A DNA stretch of 64,000 nt from Auanema rhodensis (Eukaryota > Nematoda > Chromadorea > Rhabditida > Rhabditidae): NCBI GenBank assembly GCA_964057225.1, contig OZ059895.1:15701001-15765000 (forward strand). The letters run 5' to 3'. The notes under the pieces are model-generated. The model was given only the letters and a program-made list of their open reading frames with translations, did not search any database and was not told where the DNA came from. Below, piece by piece: positions 49,320-62,363 of the stretch. Numbering within the stretch: the first letter of the stretch is position 1; every line of letters starts with the position of its first letter. Made by a program: the position numbers and the translations under genes.

Positions 49320-51684
49320 TTAAGCGGTAGATCCATTCAGCCAGGTTCTCAATGTATCATAAATAGTTTTTTTGGCGGCAGCAAGAGTTGGAGGATCGCT
49401 GGTGGAAGAACCAGCTATATCAGCACAATGAGCGAATCCTAAAACAAATTATAAATTATCATCTTAGGAAAATGTAGTGGCACCTTCAATCACAACAGTG
49501 ACAACACCTTTGTTATCGGACTTCTGTTTTCCTAAAGCAAACCATGGATCTAGGCTACCGTTGGACAGAATAATGCCAGTGGTCTAAAAAGTTGTGTTTA
49601 AATGACTTAGCTGTTATTCATACCTCTATTGAAGTAGCTCCATAGTTTTTGTTTGTTTTCTCTACAGCCTTAAGAATGTTGTCTTTGCTGAATTGTTCTC
49701 CGAAAACAGCTGCACACTGCTGAGCATAGAAACTAAAAATGATATGAATAATTTGTCATTCATGTTGAATCATACTCGGTGTTTAAAGTTCCTTGTCCTC
49801 CCCAGAAAGATCCAACTGTGCTGGAATCTGTGGTGATGTAGAATCCAAATTCATTGCAAGTTTGGTAAAGCCGAGCGCGATCTACAACATATCGTATTGA
49901 TATTTCGTCGTTTGGCTAGAACATACTATCAGAGTTTCTATTTCTAGTAGTATTCTTGAATGGTTTAATCAAACTGTCAAAGTCAATGGAAGTGCAAAGC
50001 CTTGGATGGTATCTTGGATCGTTAACAGAATTGAAATATTCATTAACCTAAAGAAACTATTAAAGAGGGTACAAAAACAAAATTTACAACCTCTTGAAGC
50101 TTAGCCAAACTTGTAAGTGAATTATCGTCGTGGAAAGCGCAAATACTATACTTAATGTCAACATAAGAATAATCTTTCTAAAAAGGTTTTCAATAAGAAT
50201 TATTCAATAAAAGAGTTAATCTTCATAAAAAATGATTTAAACGCTTACGTAGAAAAATCCACTTTGATAATCGAGGTTCATGTAAGGAATTAAGATAGTT
50301 GACCAGAAATTTTGAATTTGTAACTTGTTATTGATATCCAATTTCTCACAAAGACTGTAAAAGAGTACTTGTATACTGATCAGAAATGTGTAATATTTAA
50401 ATATTTACCCGAATGTTGTTTGAAGAGTAGCTCTACCAGCTTCAGTTTTTAGAAGTGATGCAACTTTTTGGAATGAAGTTTCAATCGAAGAAGCACATGA
50501 AAGGCTGCAAGCTTCCAATTGAGCCTTAATACCTTCCATATATTCTAAAACGGTTATGATTTCTTTGGAAAACTATATTTCAAATTACGAGAAAAATCAA
50601 ACTGAGCAGTAACAGGTGCACTGCTAGCATAAGCGAAGTCAACAAGCTCGGGATGCTTCTCCCTCATCCAGACAGCAAGATTTCCTAAACAATATGTGAA
50701 TAAAGAATTGCGAATAATTCACTTCAATACCGCTATAAGCTGATCCAAAAGTGACCCATTTAGAATCCTTAACCATTGGAAACTTGCTTTTTACTTCCTG
50801 AAAAAAAAAACAGTAAAACATATACTTAATGGAAATCAGAATACTTTGATCAAGTTAGCATAATCCTCAATAGCTTGCTCAGAAGTCAACACTTTAAGAT
50901 TTTCAGTAGACATATCACTGAAAGAAAAAAGATCATTACATGCTAGGAATGAACCAAACTTACGAAGTAGGCAAATTGTCTTTATAAAAACGATGAGTAG
51001 CGCCCACAAGAAGTGCTCCTTGTTCTTTAGCAAATTCATACCATGGAGTTTGGCTTCCTAATATAACAAAATTAAATATAAAATAGAGAAACATTAAACT
51101 CACTCATAGCAACATATTCTAAGCCACTACTTTCTAGGTAGCCAAGAATGAGGAAGACTGGACCTCCAGGTTTGAAGTAGTCAGCAGAGATAGCGTATTT
51201 CTGAAATAGATAAGTATGATATGAATTCATTCACAGTCTGGTTGTTGTGAACAATCTTTCTCCAAACTCTGTAGATTTTTCATTTTATGGAAATGTTTTA
51301 CCTGCTGATATGTTCCACGACTTTTGTCAAAATGATCAATGTTGTTATCAAAAGTCAAGATTGAACTTCCTTCTTGTGGAGGATATCCAGAATCCTAAAA
51401 CCCAAAATATAATCAATCATTCTGCATATATACATATTTTAGTGATTAAGTTTGAATATTTTCATATAATTTATTTAAGTAGTTTTATTTTATTTTTAAA
51501 TTCAAATTTTTACCGGGTTTGTCTGAAGTTCTTTAGCAAGATTTCCGATTATGGGTTGGTGTCCAACTTTATCCACGGGAATCGCATGAGCCAGAAGGGC
51601 CGAACCTGTAAATATCAGCATTATAATAAAAATAACTATTTGACACAAACCCAGAAGAAGTATAACAGTTCTTGAGGCCAACAT
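49320..51684 (-). CDS. S28 peptidase-like C, catalytic serine replaced by alanine
   Basis: Divergent member of the array. Signal peptide MLASRTVILLLGL at 51684; then TFDNNIDHFDKSRGTYQQKY, ADYFKPGGPVFLILGYLES, GALLVGATHRFYKDNLPTS, and AWMRIKHPEL-equivalent NLAVWMREKHPELVDFAYAS. At the nucleophile, where A, B and D read FGGSYSG, this gene reads FGSAYSG: the codon for the catalytic Ser is GCT (50738-50740 on the minus strand). The Asp region (SNGSLDPWFALGKQ) and His region (GFAHCADIAGSS) remain. The frame is open throughout, with intact splice sites and a promoter of the same type, so it looks like an expressed pseudoenzyme, not a decayed gene. Ends WLNGSTA at 49320. An adjacent Ser (GS-A) exists one residue earlier but is out of register. 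Confidence 0.88.
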
Positions 51685-53383
51685 TGTGCTAGACTGTATC
51701 TCGCTGCTTCACCATTCAGCATTTATATATAGGAAGGGGGAGTGTCTCTTCTTATCTTAATTATCCTTTGAGCTGATTTCACACTACATTGGGCCACCGC
51801 CTTTTTGTAATAAGATAGGACGAAATACAATAAACCTATATTCTCGAAGATAAGCTATATTAACTTATTTATTTAATATTGTAGACTCGCAAGTGATACA
51901 GTTTATGCCTAGGTTCTAGGCTTTTCTTATATCTTTCAAATTTAAAAATTGGAATCAGTTAACTATGTTTATTCGATGAAAAAATGAGAGGACGAAAGCC
52001 ATATTGTTCTCATAAATTGAAAAATATTTACGATTGCTTATACAAACATATTCTTTAATTTTTAATTTCAAGATCTGGCTTATTAGTACATAAAATGTTA
52101 TGTTTTTCTGTTCGATTACTCTTCTGTCCGCCTAGTGTTGCAACATACAGTAATCAAACTATGCCGTAACCTGGATTGTAATATTAGTGGTGAACTCTAT
52201 TAATATAATTCAAATATATTTTTTTGATGAATTCAAATTTAAAGCTTATAATAGTGAAAAATATTCTTTAGATTTGGTTCATCATTTCGAATACCTTAAA
52301 GAAGATTTTAAAAACTTTGTATTTCTTTTCAAAACCAGGTTTGGAAAACAGAGGCTAATGAACGTTACAATGATGAACCTAAATCTTTTTCGATTCACAA
52401 AGTTATATCTCAAACTCTGTGATAGACTATAATTAGAAACTTGAACTCGTTATCTCGAGAAAGACTGTGGGAAGTGCCATTCCTGTTTTTTCCATTGACT
52501 CTCTGTTAACTTATCGCATGGAGAAATAAGAAAAATGATTACAATGATTAGTAAGGTTTGACTATATCATAGGTATAAAAATTGAAACCATCTTGATATG
52601 AAGAAAAAATTGATAATTCTGAATTCCAAAACGTCACTTTTTGATAAAATGAAGTTGTTATGTCATATTAGGTATGAAAATTTTACCCGACAGTTCATTA
52701 GAGCGCGTTTCATATTTTCATTTTTAAGCTCTCAAATGAGTTAACCGGCTGCATTAATTATCTGAACTTAATTCATGTTCGGCTCATGTTCAAATAATTA
52801 GTTTAAACAAAAAAAGATTTTCCACTTCAACATATTTAATTTTAATTTGAGATACCCCTAGGTTTTCCACCAAAATCTTGACAAGCCTGACTGCATCACC
52901 GAAACTATCCTTATTTTTTCATATGCATCATTATATTCACGCATGCATATGAGGTCAATCTGTTGTAGCTATTGGTGTTTGAGAGTGACGAACCCTTATC
53001 AGTTTCGCAGCGGATGTTTCACCTCCTGGAGTGGCACTGTTGAAACAGTGCGGAATGAAAACGGTACAGTAATCGCAATGTGTATCATCATTTTGCATGC
53101 AAGTTGAAACACGTTGATCAATCTACAATTGGTCCACAGAATAACTAAACTGAGAGCTGCCACTAGCTATGATACACGGATACACGTTGTAATAAAGTTG
53201 TATGCTTTTTCATTCTATTTTACAATGTAAGTCTCAACTCTAATGATACTCAATTCGTACGATCCTATCTGTCACTATTTTTCTATGAAGCATAGCTTTG
53301 GGATTACAATTGCGATCAGAAAAAATATAATTCAAGAAATATTTTATTTATATAAGTATTCTATTATGTTCTCTAATTCGAAA
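51685..53383. other. Peptidase C promoter and degraded duplicated sequence
   Basis: 51721-51757 holds the TATA and AGATAAG motifs of C. Around 52200-52400 a frame (FKFKAYNSEKYSLDLVHHFE) resembles the channel-2 leader piece, and GATGAACGTTACAATGATGAA is shared with 46240-46260. A relic of the peptidase upstream flank is at 52675-52755. A short palindrome GCACTGTTGAAACAGTGC lies at about 53033. No intact gene. Confidence 0.5.
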
Positions 53384-55723
53384 TTAAAGTCCAGAGTTCA
53401 ACCAGCTTCTTAAAGTAGCATAAATAGTTTTTCTTGCAGCAGTAAGACTGGCACGATCAGTACTAGAGGCAGAATACATATCAGCGCAATGGGAAGTTCC
53501 TGAAATAAAATTTCATATTTTTTCCTAAGAAATAGAGTTGAACCTTCAATGACAACTGGAACGATGCCAGTCTGGTTATAAGCATCGAGCTTTCCAAGTG
53601 CATGCCATGGGTCATAGCTACCATTAGGAAGAATGATGCCTTTAGTCTGAAAACTTCAGTTGAGACAGTTTGGTTTATCATATATTCGTACTGAAATTGA
53701 AGTAGCTCCGTAGTTGTTATTAGTGCCAACAATCGCCTTAGCAATGCTATTTTGGGTGAAGTTGCCTCCATAAATATCAGCACATTGTTGAACATAGAAA
53801 CTGAAGAAAAATAATAAATCATTGAAAACACGAACTTAAACCTACTCAATGCCAACATTGCCTTGTCCTCCCCAGAATGGTCCAGCGGTAGTGGAGTCAG
53901 TTGTCTGATAGTATCCGAATTCAGTGCAAGTTTGGTAAACCCAGGCACGAGCTATGGCAAAAAAATATTAATTCGAACATTCATTCTATCATACCATCAG
54001 CACTGTCGGAGTCGAAGTCAGTATTTTGGTAGAATTGAATCATACTATTATAATCAATGGAACTGCAGCCAAATTGGCCTTGTATCTCGTTGAAATAGTT
54101 ATTAACCTAAAGGGGAAGTTATAGAATGTTAAACGATTACATTAGAATCAACCCTTTTCAGCTTAACCAAAGAAGAAAGAGTATTGTCGTTGTGGAAACG
54201 GCAGATAGCATGATCGATTGTTAAAGAGTTCTTGAAGAGACCCTGAAAATACATAATGAAGTTAAAGATATGAAAACGATTATAGAATCCTTACAGCATT
54301 ATCTCCACTGTATTGAACAGTTTCCATGTAAGGTCCAAATACAGTTGACCAGAAATTTTGAATTTGTTTTTTGTCGTTGATATCTAATTTCTCACAAATA
54401 CTACAAGAAAATATTTACAAAAAAGTTGAAAAACACCAATACGTACCCGAATGTACTTTGAAGAGTGGTTCGGCCTGAAGCAGCGGTAAGGAGTTTGGCA
54501 ACTTGTTTCATAGCGCTAGCGATAGATGCAGCGCAGGAAGCACTGGTGGATTTAATGGAAGCTTGAACAACCTCCATATATTCTGAAAAATTCAAAATTA
54601 GTTCAGGGAAGTATATATCAATTTACGAGTAAAATCAAGCTCAGCCATAACAGGACCACTGCTGCCAACGGCGAAAGAAACGAGCTCTGGGTGTTTGATT
54701 CTCATCCAAGCAGCCAGATTTCCTAAACCAAAGCTTTCTATGATCACCGATATTAAATAGAAATACCGGAGTAAGATCCTCCGAAAGTAACAACAGTGGA
54801 GTTGCCAAGACTAGGCTTCAGTACCTTCAGTCCCTAAACAGCATTAATTAAATCATCTAATTAATAGAAATCAGAATACTTTGATCAAGTTAGCATAATC
54901 CTCAATAGCTTGTTCAGAACTCAAATACTGGAGGTTATCAGTAGACATGTCACTGAGCGAAAGAAAGTTACTACATGTAACGAATCAACCGAACTTACGA
55001 AGTAGGTCTACTTTGTCCATAATACCGATGCTCAGCACTCAGAAGGAAAGCATTTCGTTCTTTGGCGAATTGAACCCATGGGAGAGAACCTGAAATACAT
55101 ATTGTAGAATGATATGCAAAATAACGCTTACTATCAGTAACCCAATATGAACTTTCAGCAGCTTCTCCTCCAAGCATGAAGAATATTGGTCCACCGACTT
55201 TATAGTAATCATCAGAGTACCAATATCTCTGTAAATTAAAATTTAGATAGAAGATTTTAATGTCTACGTTTAACCAGTAGTCATTCCTATTCATATTCGT
55301 TCTATCTTTGAGTTGTAAAAGAACATTACCTGCTTATATGTTCCACGATTTGGGTTGTTATGATCAATGTAATTATCAAAAGTTGAAGCAACATAGTTTT
55401 GTTGGGGAACGAATTCAGATTCCTAAAAATAAACTCTAAATCCACGTTTTAGAATATTTGGATAGTTTTTATCAAAAGACGCAAAGTACATGAGTACGAC
55501 AGCAGGTAATAGGGAGTCAACTTCATAAAGATACCTGTGGTTTAAGAACGAGTCCATGAGAGAATCTGCCACCAATCATAGGACGGCGTTTGTTCACCTT
55601 TTGAACAGGAGTAGCATGAGCCAGCAGGGCCAAGCCTGAAAATTTATCCAATATATTATTCAATCTCTAGCAAACTGTATGAAACATACCCAGAAGAACT
55701 AAAACAGTCCGAGAAGCTAACAT
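53384..55723 (-). CDS. S28 serine peptidase D
   Basis: Fourth S28 copy, 2340 bp, near twin of B. It keeps FGGSYSG, LPNGSYDPWHALGK and GTSHCADMYSASS, so it is predicted active. Differences from B include Ala for Ser in the LGGEAAESSYWV segment and Asp for Ala in RYWYSDDYYKVGG. At a few sites D agrees with A against B (for example the intron-exon stretch around 54480 and the signal-peptide exon near 55612), again pointing to exchange between copies. The upstream flank is shared with A and B. Downstream of its promoter block the plus-strand channel 1 gene has been reduced to its tail. Confidence 0.92.
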
Positions 55724-56620
55724 TGTCAATGACTGTAAAGAAAGCTTTATCTTGAAGCATTTATATAGAAGATGGGGTGTGGTAATTCTTATCTAAATTT
55801 TTAATTCAATACAGCATGATGTGATTAAAAACCAAATAATGATAAAAATCCGCAAGGATTTAATGCGTTTAACAACAAAAAAAAACCAAAATCAAAATTT
55901 GGTTTGTGTTTAATAATTTTCATCTGATTGTCTAATTAAATGACGTGATTACCTCAAGTTGACTTTTGATACGTCACGTTTTGATAAAATGACGTGATTA
56001 TCTCAAGTTATCAGAGATAGGTATGCAAATTTTTCCCGTAAGTTCATTAGAGCGCGTTTCATATTTTCATTTTTAAGCTCTCAAATGAGTTAACCGGCTG
56101 TATCCACCAGGAGAAAATTCTCAATTCACCTTTAATCGGGTCATTTTCGTTCAAAAAGATCATATTCAACTCATGAGAACTAAAGTTATATAGGAATAGC
56201 TCATGTTTAATTTAATTTTTCCGTTGCCTATATTTGAACAATTATTACTCAGCATATAGGATATGTTTGTTTCAATGACTTTTTCTGCTTGTTGGTAATT
56301 GTAAAGTTCATCATTTTAAAAAGGTAAAGTTTATATCACGAGGAATACTTAATATTTCTAAATTTTATATTAACAGACGAGGTTTTTAAGTTTTTCAGTA
56401 ATTCACCATTTCTGGAATTTACTGATGAAGTGAAGTTAAATTACCGTAATTGTTTAATAGTAGTAGAATAGTAATTTAAACATCCTTTTCACATAATTGC
56501 ATCACGCAGGTAAGTATACAAATTATTATCAGAACAACTAGCAGATTTAAGTTTAACATGTATTTAATATTACGCCGTACGTTCCAGGCTTTTGTTAGAA
56601 TTCTTAAGTTGAACTATTCA

Positions 56621-57567
56621 TTTAAGCAGTGAGTTTTTCACAGAATTTAATTCAACTTTGAATAACTTAACTAAGTTTATTCAAGGGGAACGAAAAAATA
56701 GGTGATAAACACTTGATGTTTATGTTGTTATTATTCATCTATTTCAGAGTGCGTGAGTTGACATGGAGGAAACTTTTTGATCGCTTGGACATGTTGCTTT
56801 TAATTATTTTCCAAACAACTAATGCTATTGTCACATTTTTAATTTGTAAATGAGATTCACAGTTTTACTCAATAAATGTAAAACCAATTATCCAACTCGT
56901 TCATACATGAACTTCGGTATTTTCATTTTGAAACGGCAGCTTCATGAGCAGTTCTAAAGCTAAATGTCGTCTGATATTAAGTATAGAATAACATGGATGT
57001 CTATCTTCATTTGAAAGAAAGCAAATAATTCTTCGGAAAATTGAGAGGGCGGATAGTCATATTGTCATGAGAATTTGGGAAACATCTGAGAATTCTCCGT
57101 CATACCTAAAGAGCAACAGCTTTAACAGTTCTGTTCTTGAAATTCTATTGAATTTTTATTTTTATTAACATTTTAAAAAATAATTTTGATTTGAATAACT
57201 CTTATTATTGGAAAGAAATGTTTTATGCAATATGTGGGGAAGTATTGTGTTTGTGTTTGTGTGTTGTGTTTCTCTTTTGAAAAATTTTCTTTTTTTTCAA
57301 ACTTATTCCAAATTCAAGCTTTAAGCTTTTGTTCATCAAAATATTATATTGATTATCCATTGAATGATAAAGATATTCGTGAACTAAAGTTCTATTTTGA
57401 AAAGTAAAATCAAGAATCAACACAACATGCACAAGTAATAACTAGAAAGTTCAATAATAGTTTCAAAGAATAATAAATATATTTGCCAACTCAATTGAAT
57501 TGAAGAAATTCGATCCTAATGTGAGTTTGGAAGATGCGCTCATTTCTATATTTCACACAACGAATGC
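56621..57567 (+). repeat. Segmental duplication, copy 2
   Basis: Counterpart of 45171-46110. In this copy the sequence continues into the channel 2 locus, suggesting that this is the more complete arrangement of that end. Confidence 0.85.
56628..56853 (+). pseudogene. Orphan last two exons of channel 1
   Basis: SEFFTEFNSTLNNLTKFIQG and, after the same short intron, VRELTWRKLFDRLDMLLLII to the stop at 56851-56853. Everything upstream (signal peptide to M3) is missing: similarity to the locus of channel 1 stops at 56281 and resumes at 56621, so about 1.7 kb was lost or replaced by 340 bp of other sequence. Confidence 0.85.
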
Positions 57568-57609
57568 TGCTCCAAATTTTTCTTTATTCAACAATAACAA
57601 GAGGTAAAC

Positions 57610-60465
57610 TTGATTATACAACCATATTTAAAGTATAATAAATACAAAAAACTATTTTCAGCTGTCACACCAACTCATGAACTTAAAGAAGACATTATTA
57701 AGAGGGAATATGTTGCAGATATAAGACCAACCCTCAAGCCAGATGATGTGACTACCGTAATCATAGAACATGAGAAATATTTTAATAATTCCATAATAGG
57801 TTACAATTGTTCCTAACAAGTTCATTTTGCTGGTGATGGATCAACAGCAGGAAACTATTCGTTTTGCCCAGGAATTTATGATGGTTCGTTACCTTACTGT
57901 ATAAAAGGATATTAAGCTATTCCCTGCTAGACAGCAGTTTTCAGAACTAATGTTTTCTTTTGTGGGAGTAGATTTGAATTTAATATAACGACAACGTTGA
58001 ATACTACCTGTTCTTTACTTCTTATCCATTTTTTTACATCTGAAAAGAACTCAGAAAAAGAATATTTTTTTAAAACATTACAACGACTTTTGCAATATTT
58101 ATAAACTCGGTTCAATTTTCAATTATTTCTTTCCTTTTCGCAACTTTTATTGCTGATAAATTGGTCCCCCAGCATAGTCACGTATTGTCTTTGGAGCGAA
58201 TGGTTTTCATAACAATAATGATTAAAAGTTAAACATGACAAAGTATTTCTTCAACAACATCACATGAGAGCCATGTGGTAAAGTTGGGTTGCTTGATCGA
58301 TCATGTTCCGATTTCTTACCAAATGAACTTTAAATACACCGACTTTTACCAGTCCCGGCTGCGGATGTATAAAAGTTTTGCGCGACGAAAGTGCGTTTTT
58401 AGTAAGGAATGCCACTGATAAGATTTAAGAAGCTCACGTATTCAGTTAATTATTTGCTTTTTCCCATAAGCTTTTCTTTGCAAAACAATAGCAATAATTC
58501 CATTATCTAAATCTGGCAATAAACTTGACAGCATAGCAATCGTCACTGTAACCCCTTTTCTTTTTATTTTCTCCATGATACATATATTCGCCTAATTGAA
58601 ATTTGTCATGCTCTATCTTTCAATCAACACATAATCTGGGTCGAATGTCCGGCTTCCGAACTAAGATTTTGCTGATTTCAGACATGGGTAGATCCGCATC
58701 TAACATGGAATCGCAGCTCATATGGGTATGGTAGAGATTGGATAAAGATTCCTGAAACATTTGTTTGGACCCCAGACGTGATTTTTGAATCAGCGTACGT
58801 ATGAAGTACTTTGAAGAAACAAAAATTATGCGAAGAAGAAAGACAAGGAGAATATCTGTATTAAAGTGAAATAGCCGGTTTTCTCGACATTGTCTAAGCT
58901 CTCTCTTTCTCTCCCTCTCAGTCACCACCACAGTGATGCTTCAGCGAAAATTTTGATAAGAAGCGTAACTGCATTAAAAAGATAACTAATAATACAGCTT
59001 TCTTATCATATGCTTCAGAATTGATAAAACCGAGATGATACCGCTTGTTCACCGCATGATAGATTTAAAGTATGATGGAACGTTACGCCAATCGAACCCT
59101 TCTGTGGTTAGTGAAATAAAACTAAAATAAACAATATATAAATTTGTCAAAGCGTACTTAGATACATTATCATCGAAGAGTATAGATAAAAATCTTTTTG
59201 TTTTTAAAAAACTTATTTGATTGATCTCTATCACGTTTATGTAGATGGAATTGCCTTGTAATTTGCGCATCCAGGATTTTCCGTTTGATGTACAGATATG
59301 CAGCGTGAGCGTGGGTGCGAAAACTAAATAAGCTAAAGATTCGATGAACTCGGTTCAGGTTCTTGGAACTTTGACAACACAGAAATCATAATGAATACAT
59401 CATCCAGACATTTTTTGCCCGAGGAAGATCGTTTTGAGGTTTTCCACAAGATTTAGTGCTTAATCTCACAAAAGGCTGATTTCCAGGGCAATAGCGAATG
59501 GGATTTGGAGAGCATTGAAGCTATTGATGAGAAGTCCGTCGATCCATTCACAGTAATCTTTGATCTTAAGCTGTTCATGCAACAACAACTCTTTTTTTCA
59601 GAAAAAATTATACTCTTCTATAAAATATAAAATTAAATTAAAACGGAAACCGGTGTATTATGTGCTTGTCATACAGGTTTCTTTATCATTTTTTTTCTAT
59701 CAAAAAATTAACGATTTTTAGGCACCGACCTTCATAGTGTCAACCTTAACAATTTTTGGCCTTTTTACTCCATTTAGTCAGGGAAACCTAAGAAGAGAAA
59801 AGGTCCAGAATCCTCGATTAAAACAACATTGCTTTCTCATTATAGGTTACATTGGGATTGAATATGTTCGTCTCCATCTCTATGATGTTAAACCTTGTGT
59901 CTAGTATGATGCCCAAGGCCTCTCGATTGCCATTGCTAGGTTTTAAAAACAAGAGTACCATATCATATAACTTGTTTGAAGGAAATTACATATTAGCGGA
60001 AATTTTTGTATGCGGATCTGGAGTTCTTGTTTCAATTTTAATAATTACATTACATCATAGATGTCACACACGAGCACTGAACCCACCTAATTGGTAATTC
60101 ATAAGCAATCCACAAACAAACTTTAACTTACATGTTTAAAGGCTTCTCCGAATTATATTTCTACGTTGCTTCAAACAAAAGAAAAAATGCAGCAACAATA
60201 CTGTTCACGTTGTGATCCAAAGTACACAATTCCCACAAATCGGAAAAATACATGACACGTTGCGAAAGGTTTGCACATGAATTATGAACGATATCAACAC
60301 CAGCAATTTCAGACAACGTTGGCAGTAGCGCAAGAGATAAAATACATAGAAACGACAGAATCACTGAGAGAGCAGTGGGTGTTCATATTCGATAGGGTTG
60401 ACTTAATCTGCCTCATTTTATTTCAAACTTTAAATATTACCGCCTCTGCTTTGTTTATGAGGTGA
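57610..60465 (+). CDS. Nicotinic-like Cys-loop ligand-gated ion channel, channel 2 (possibly broken)
   Basis: Clear channel exons run from 58681 to the stop at 60463-60465: WVDPHLTWNRSSYGYGRDWI, FVWTPDVIFES, IPLVHRMIDLKYDGTLRQSN, Cys loop CNLRIQDFPFDVQIC, GSWNFDNTEIIMN, GNSEWDLESIEAID, M1 VYYVLVIQAPTFIVSTLTIF, M2 REKVTLGLNMFVSISMMLNL, M3 NYILAEIFVCGSGVLVSILI, then HTRALNPPNW, and M4 FDRVDLICLILFQTLNITAS. Upstream, 57661-57800 (ELKEDIIKREYVADIRPTLK) fits the start of a channel ectodomain, but I could not find the exon linking it to WVDPHLTW, nor a clean phase for the join after the Cys-loop exon. Either an unusual exon escaped me or the gene has decayed. It is clearly diverged from channel 1, so the pair is old while the block duplication is recent. 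Confidence 0.7.
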
Positions 60466-61024
60466 CAAACACCTAGAACATACCAGCAATGTCAGGAAAA
60501 TAATAAATTGTACGTAAATGAGATGAAAACAACAATATTTTGATAGTTTTATTTTTATCTCAAATCTGATCACGGGCGCTCGTTATGGATAAATAGTTAC
60601 GTATTAACACAGCCGGAGTGACAAATCATGCTTCAGTCACACGAGAATTGATAAATTAGAATAATAATAGAGCAGATGAGAAGAACACAACAAAATTGAT
60701 ATAAATTTTAAATAAAACGTACACCCCAGCGAGTTTTGGGTATCTATTAACGAGTAAAAAAGGAAACCAGTAACCCAGTAAGGGTTCTTAGCAGCAGGCA
60801 TAGATAGAATGAAAAGTTTTGCACGGAGGAATGAACCATTGTAAAACAACCTACTAATATGGTCAAAACAATGCCATATATCGTAGCAGTGTTAAAACAA
60901 ACTAATAGTGAAAATAAGGAGTGGTAGGGATTCGAACTCGTTATCGCCCAGCCACAAAGCTGAACAATTCAATGATAAAAGCTATGTGACGAAAGACGAA
61001 ACACACCTATAGTTTAACATGGCC
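60466..61024. other. Spacer with a degenerate tRNA-like patch
   Basis: On the minus strand about 60920-60965 resembles the anticodon and T-loop half of a tRNA (TTCGAATCCC), but there is no pairing acceptor or D arm. No gene called. Confidence 0.35.

Positions 61025-62363
<1,339 letters not shown>

Noticed and set aside
58620-58931. 103-codon minus-strand frame
   Set aside because: Antisense shadow of the WVDPHLTW exon of channel 2.
60920-60965. tRNA-like sequence on the minus strand
   Set aside because: Only a T-loop-like TTCGAATCCC and a weak anticodon-like stem; the T stem does not pair and no D arm or acceptor stem matches.
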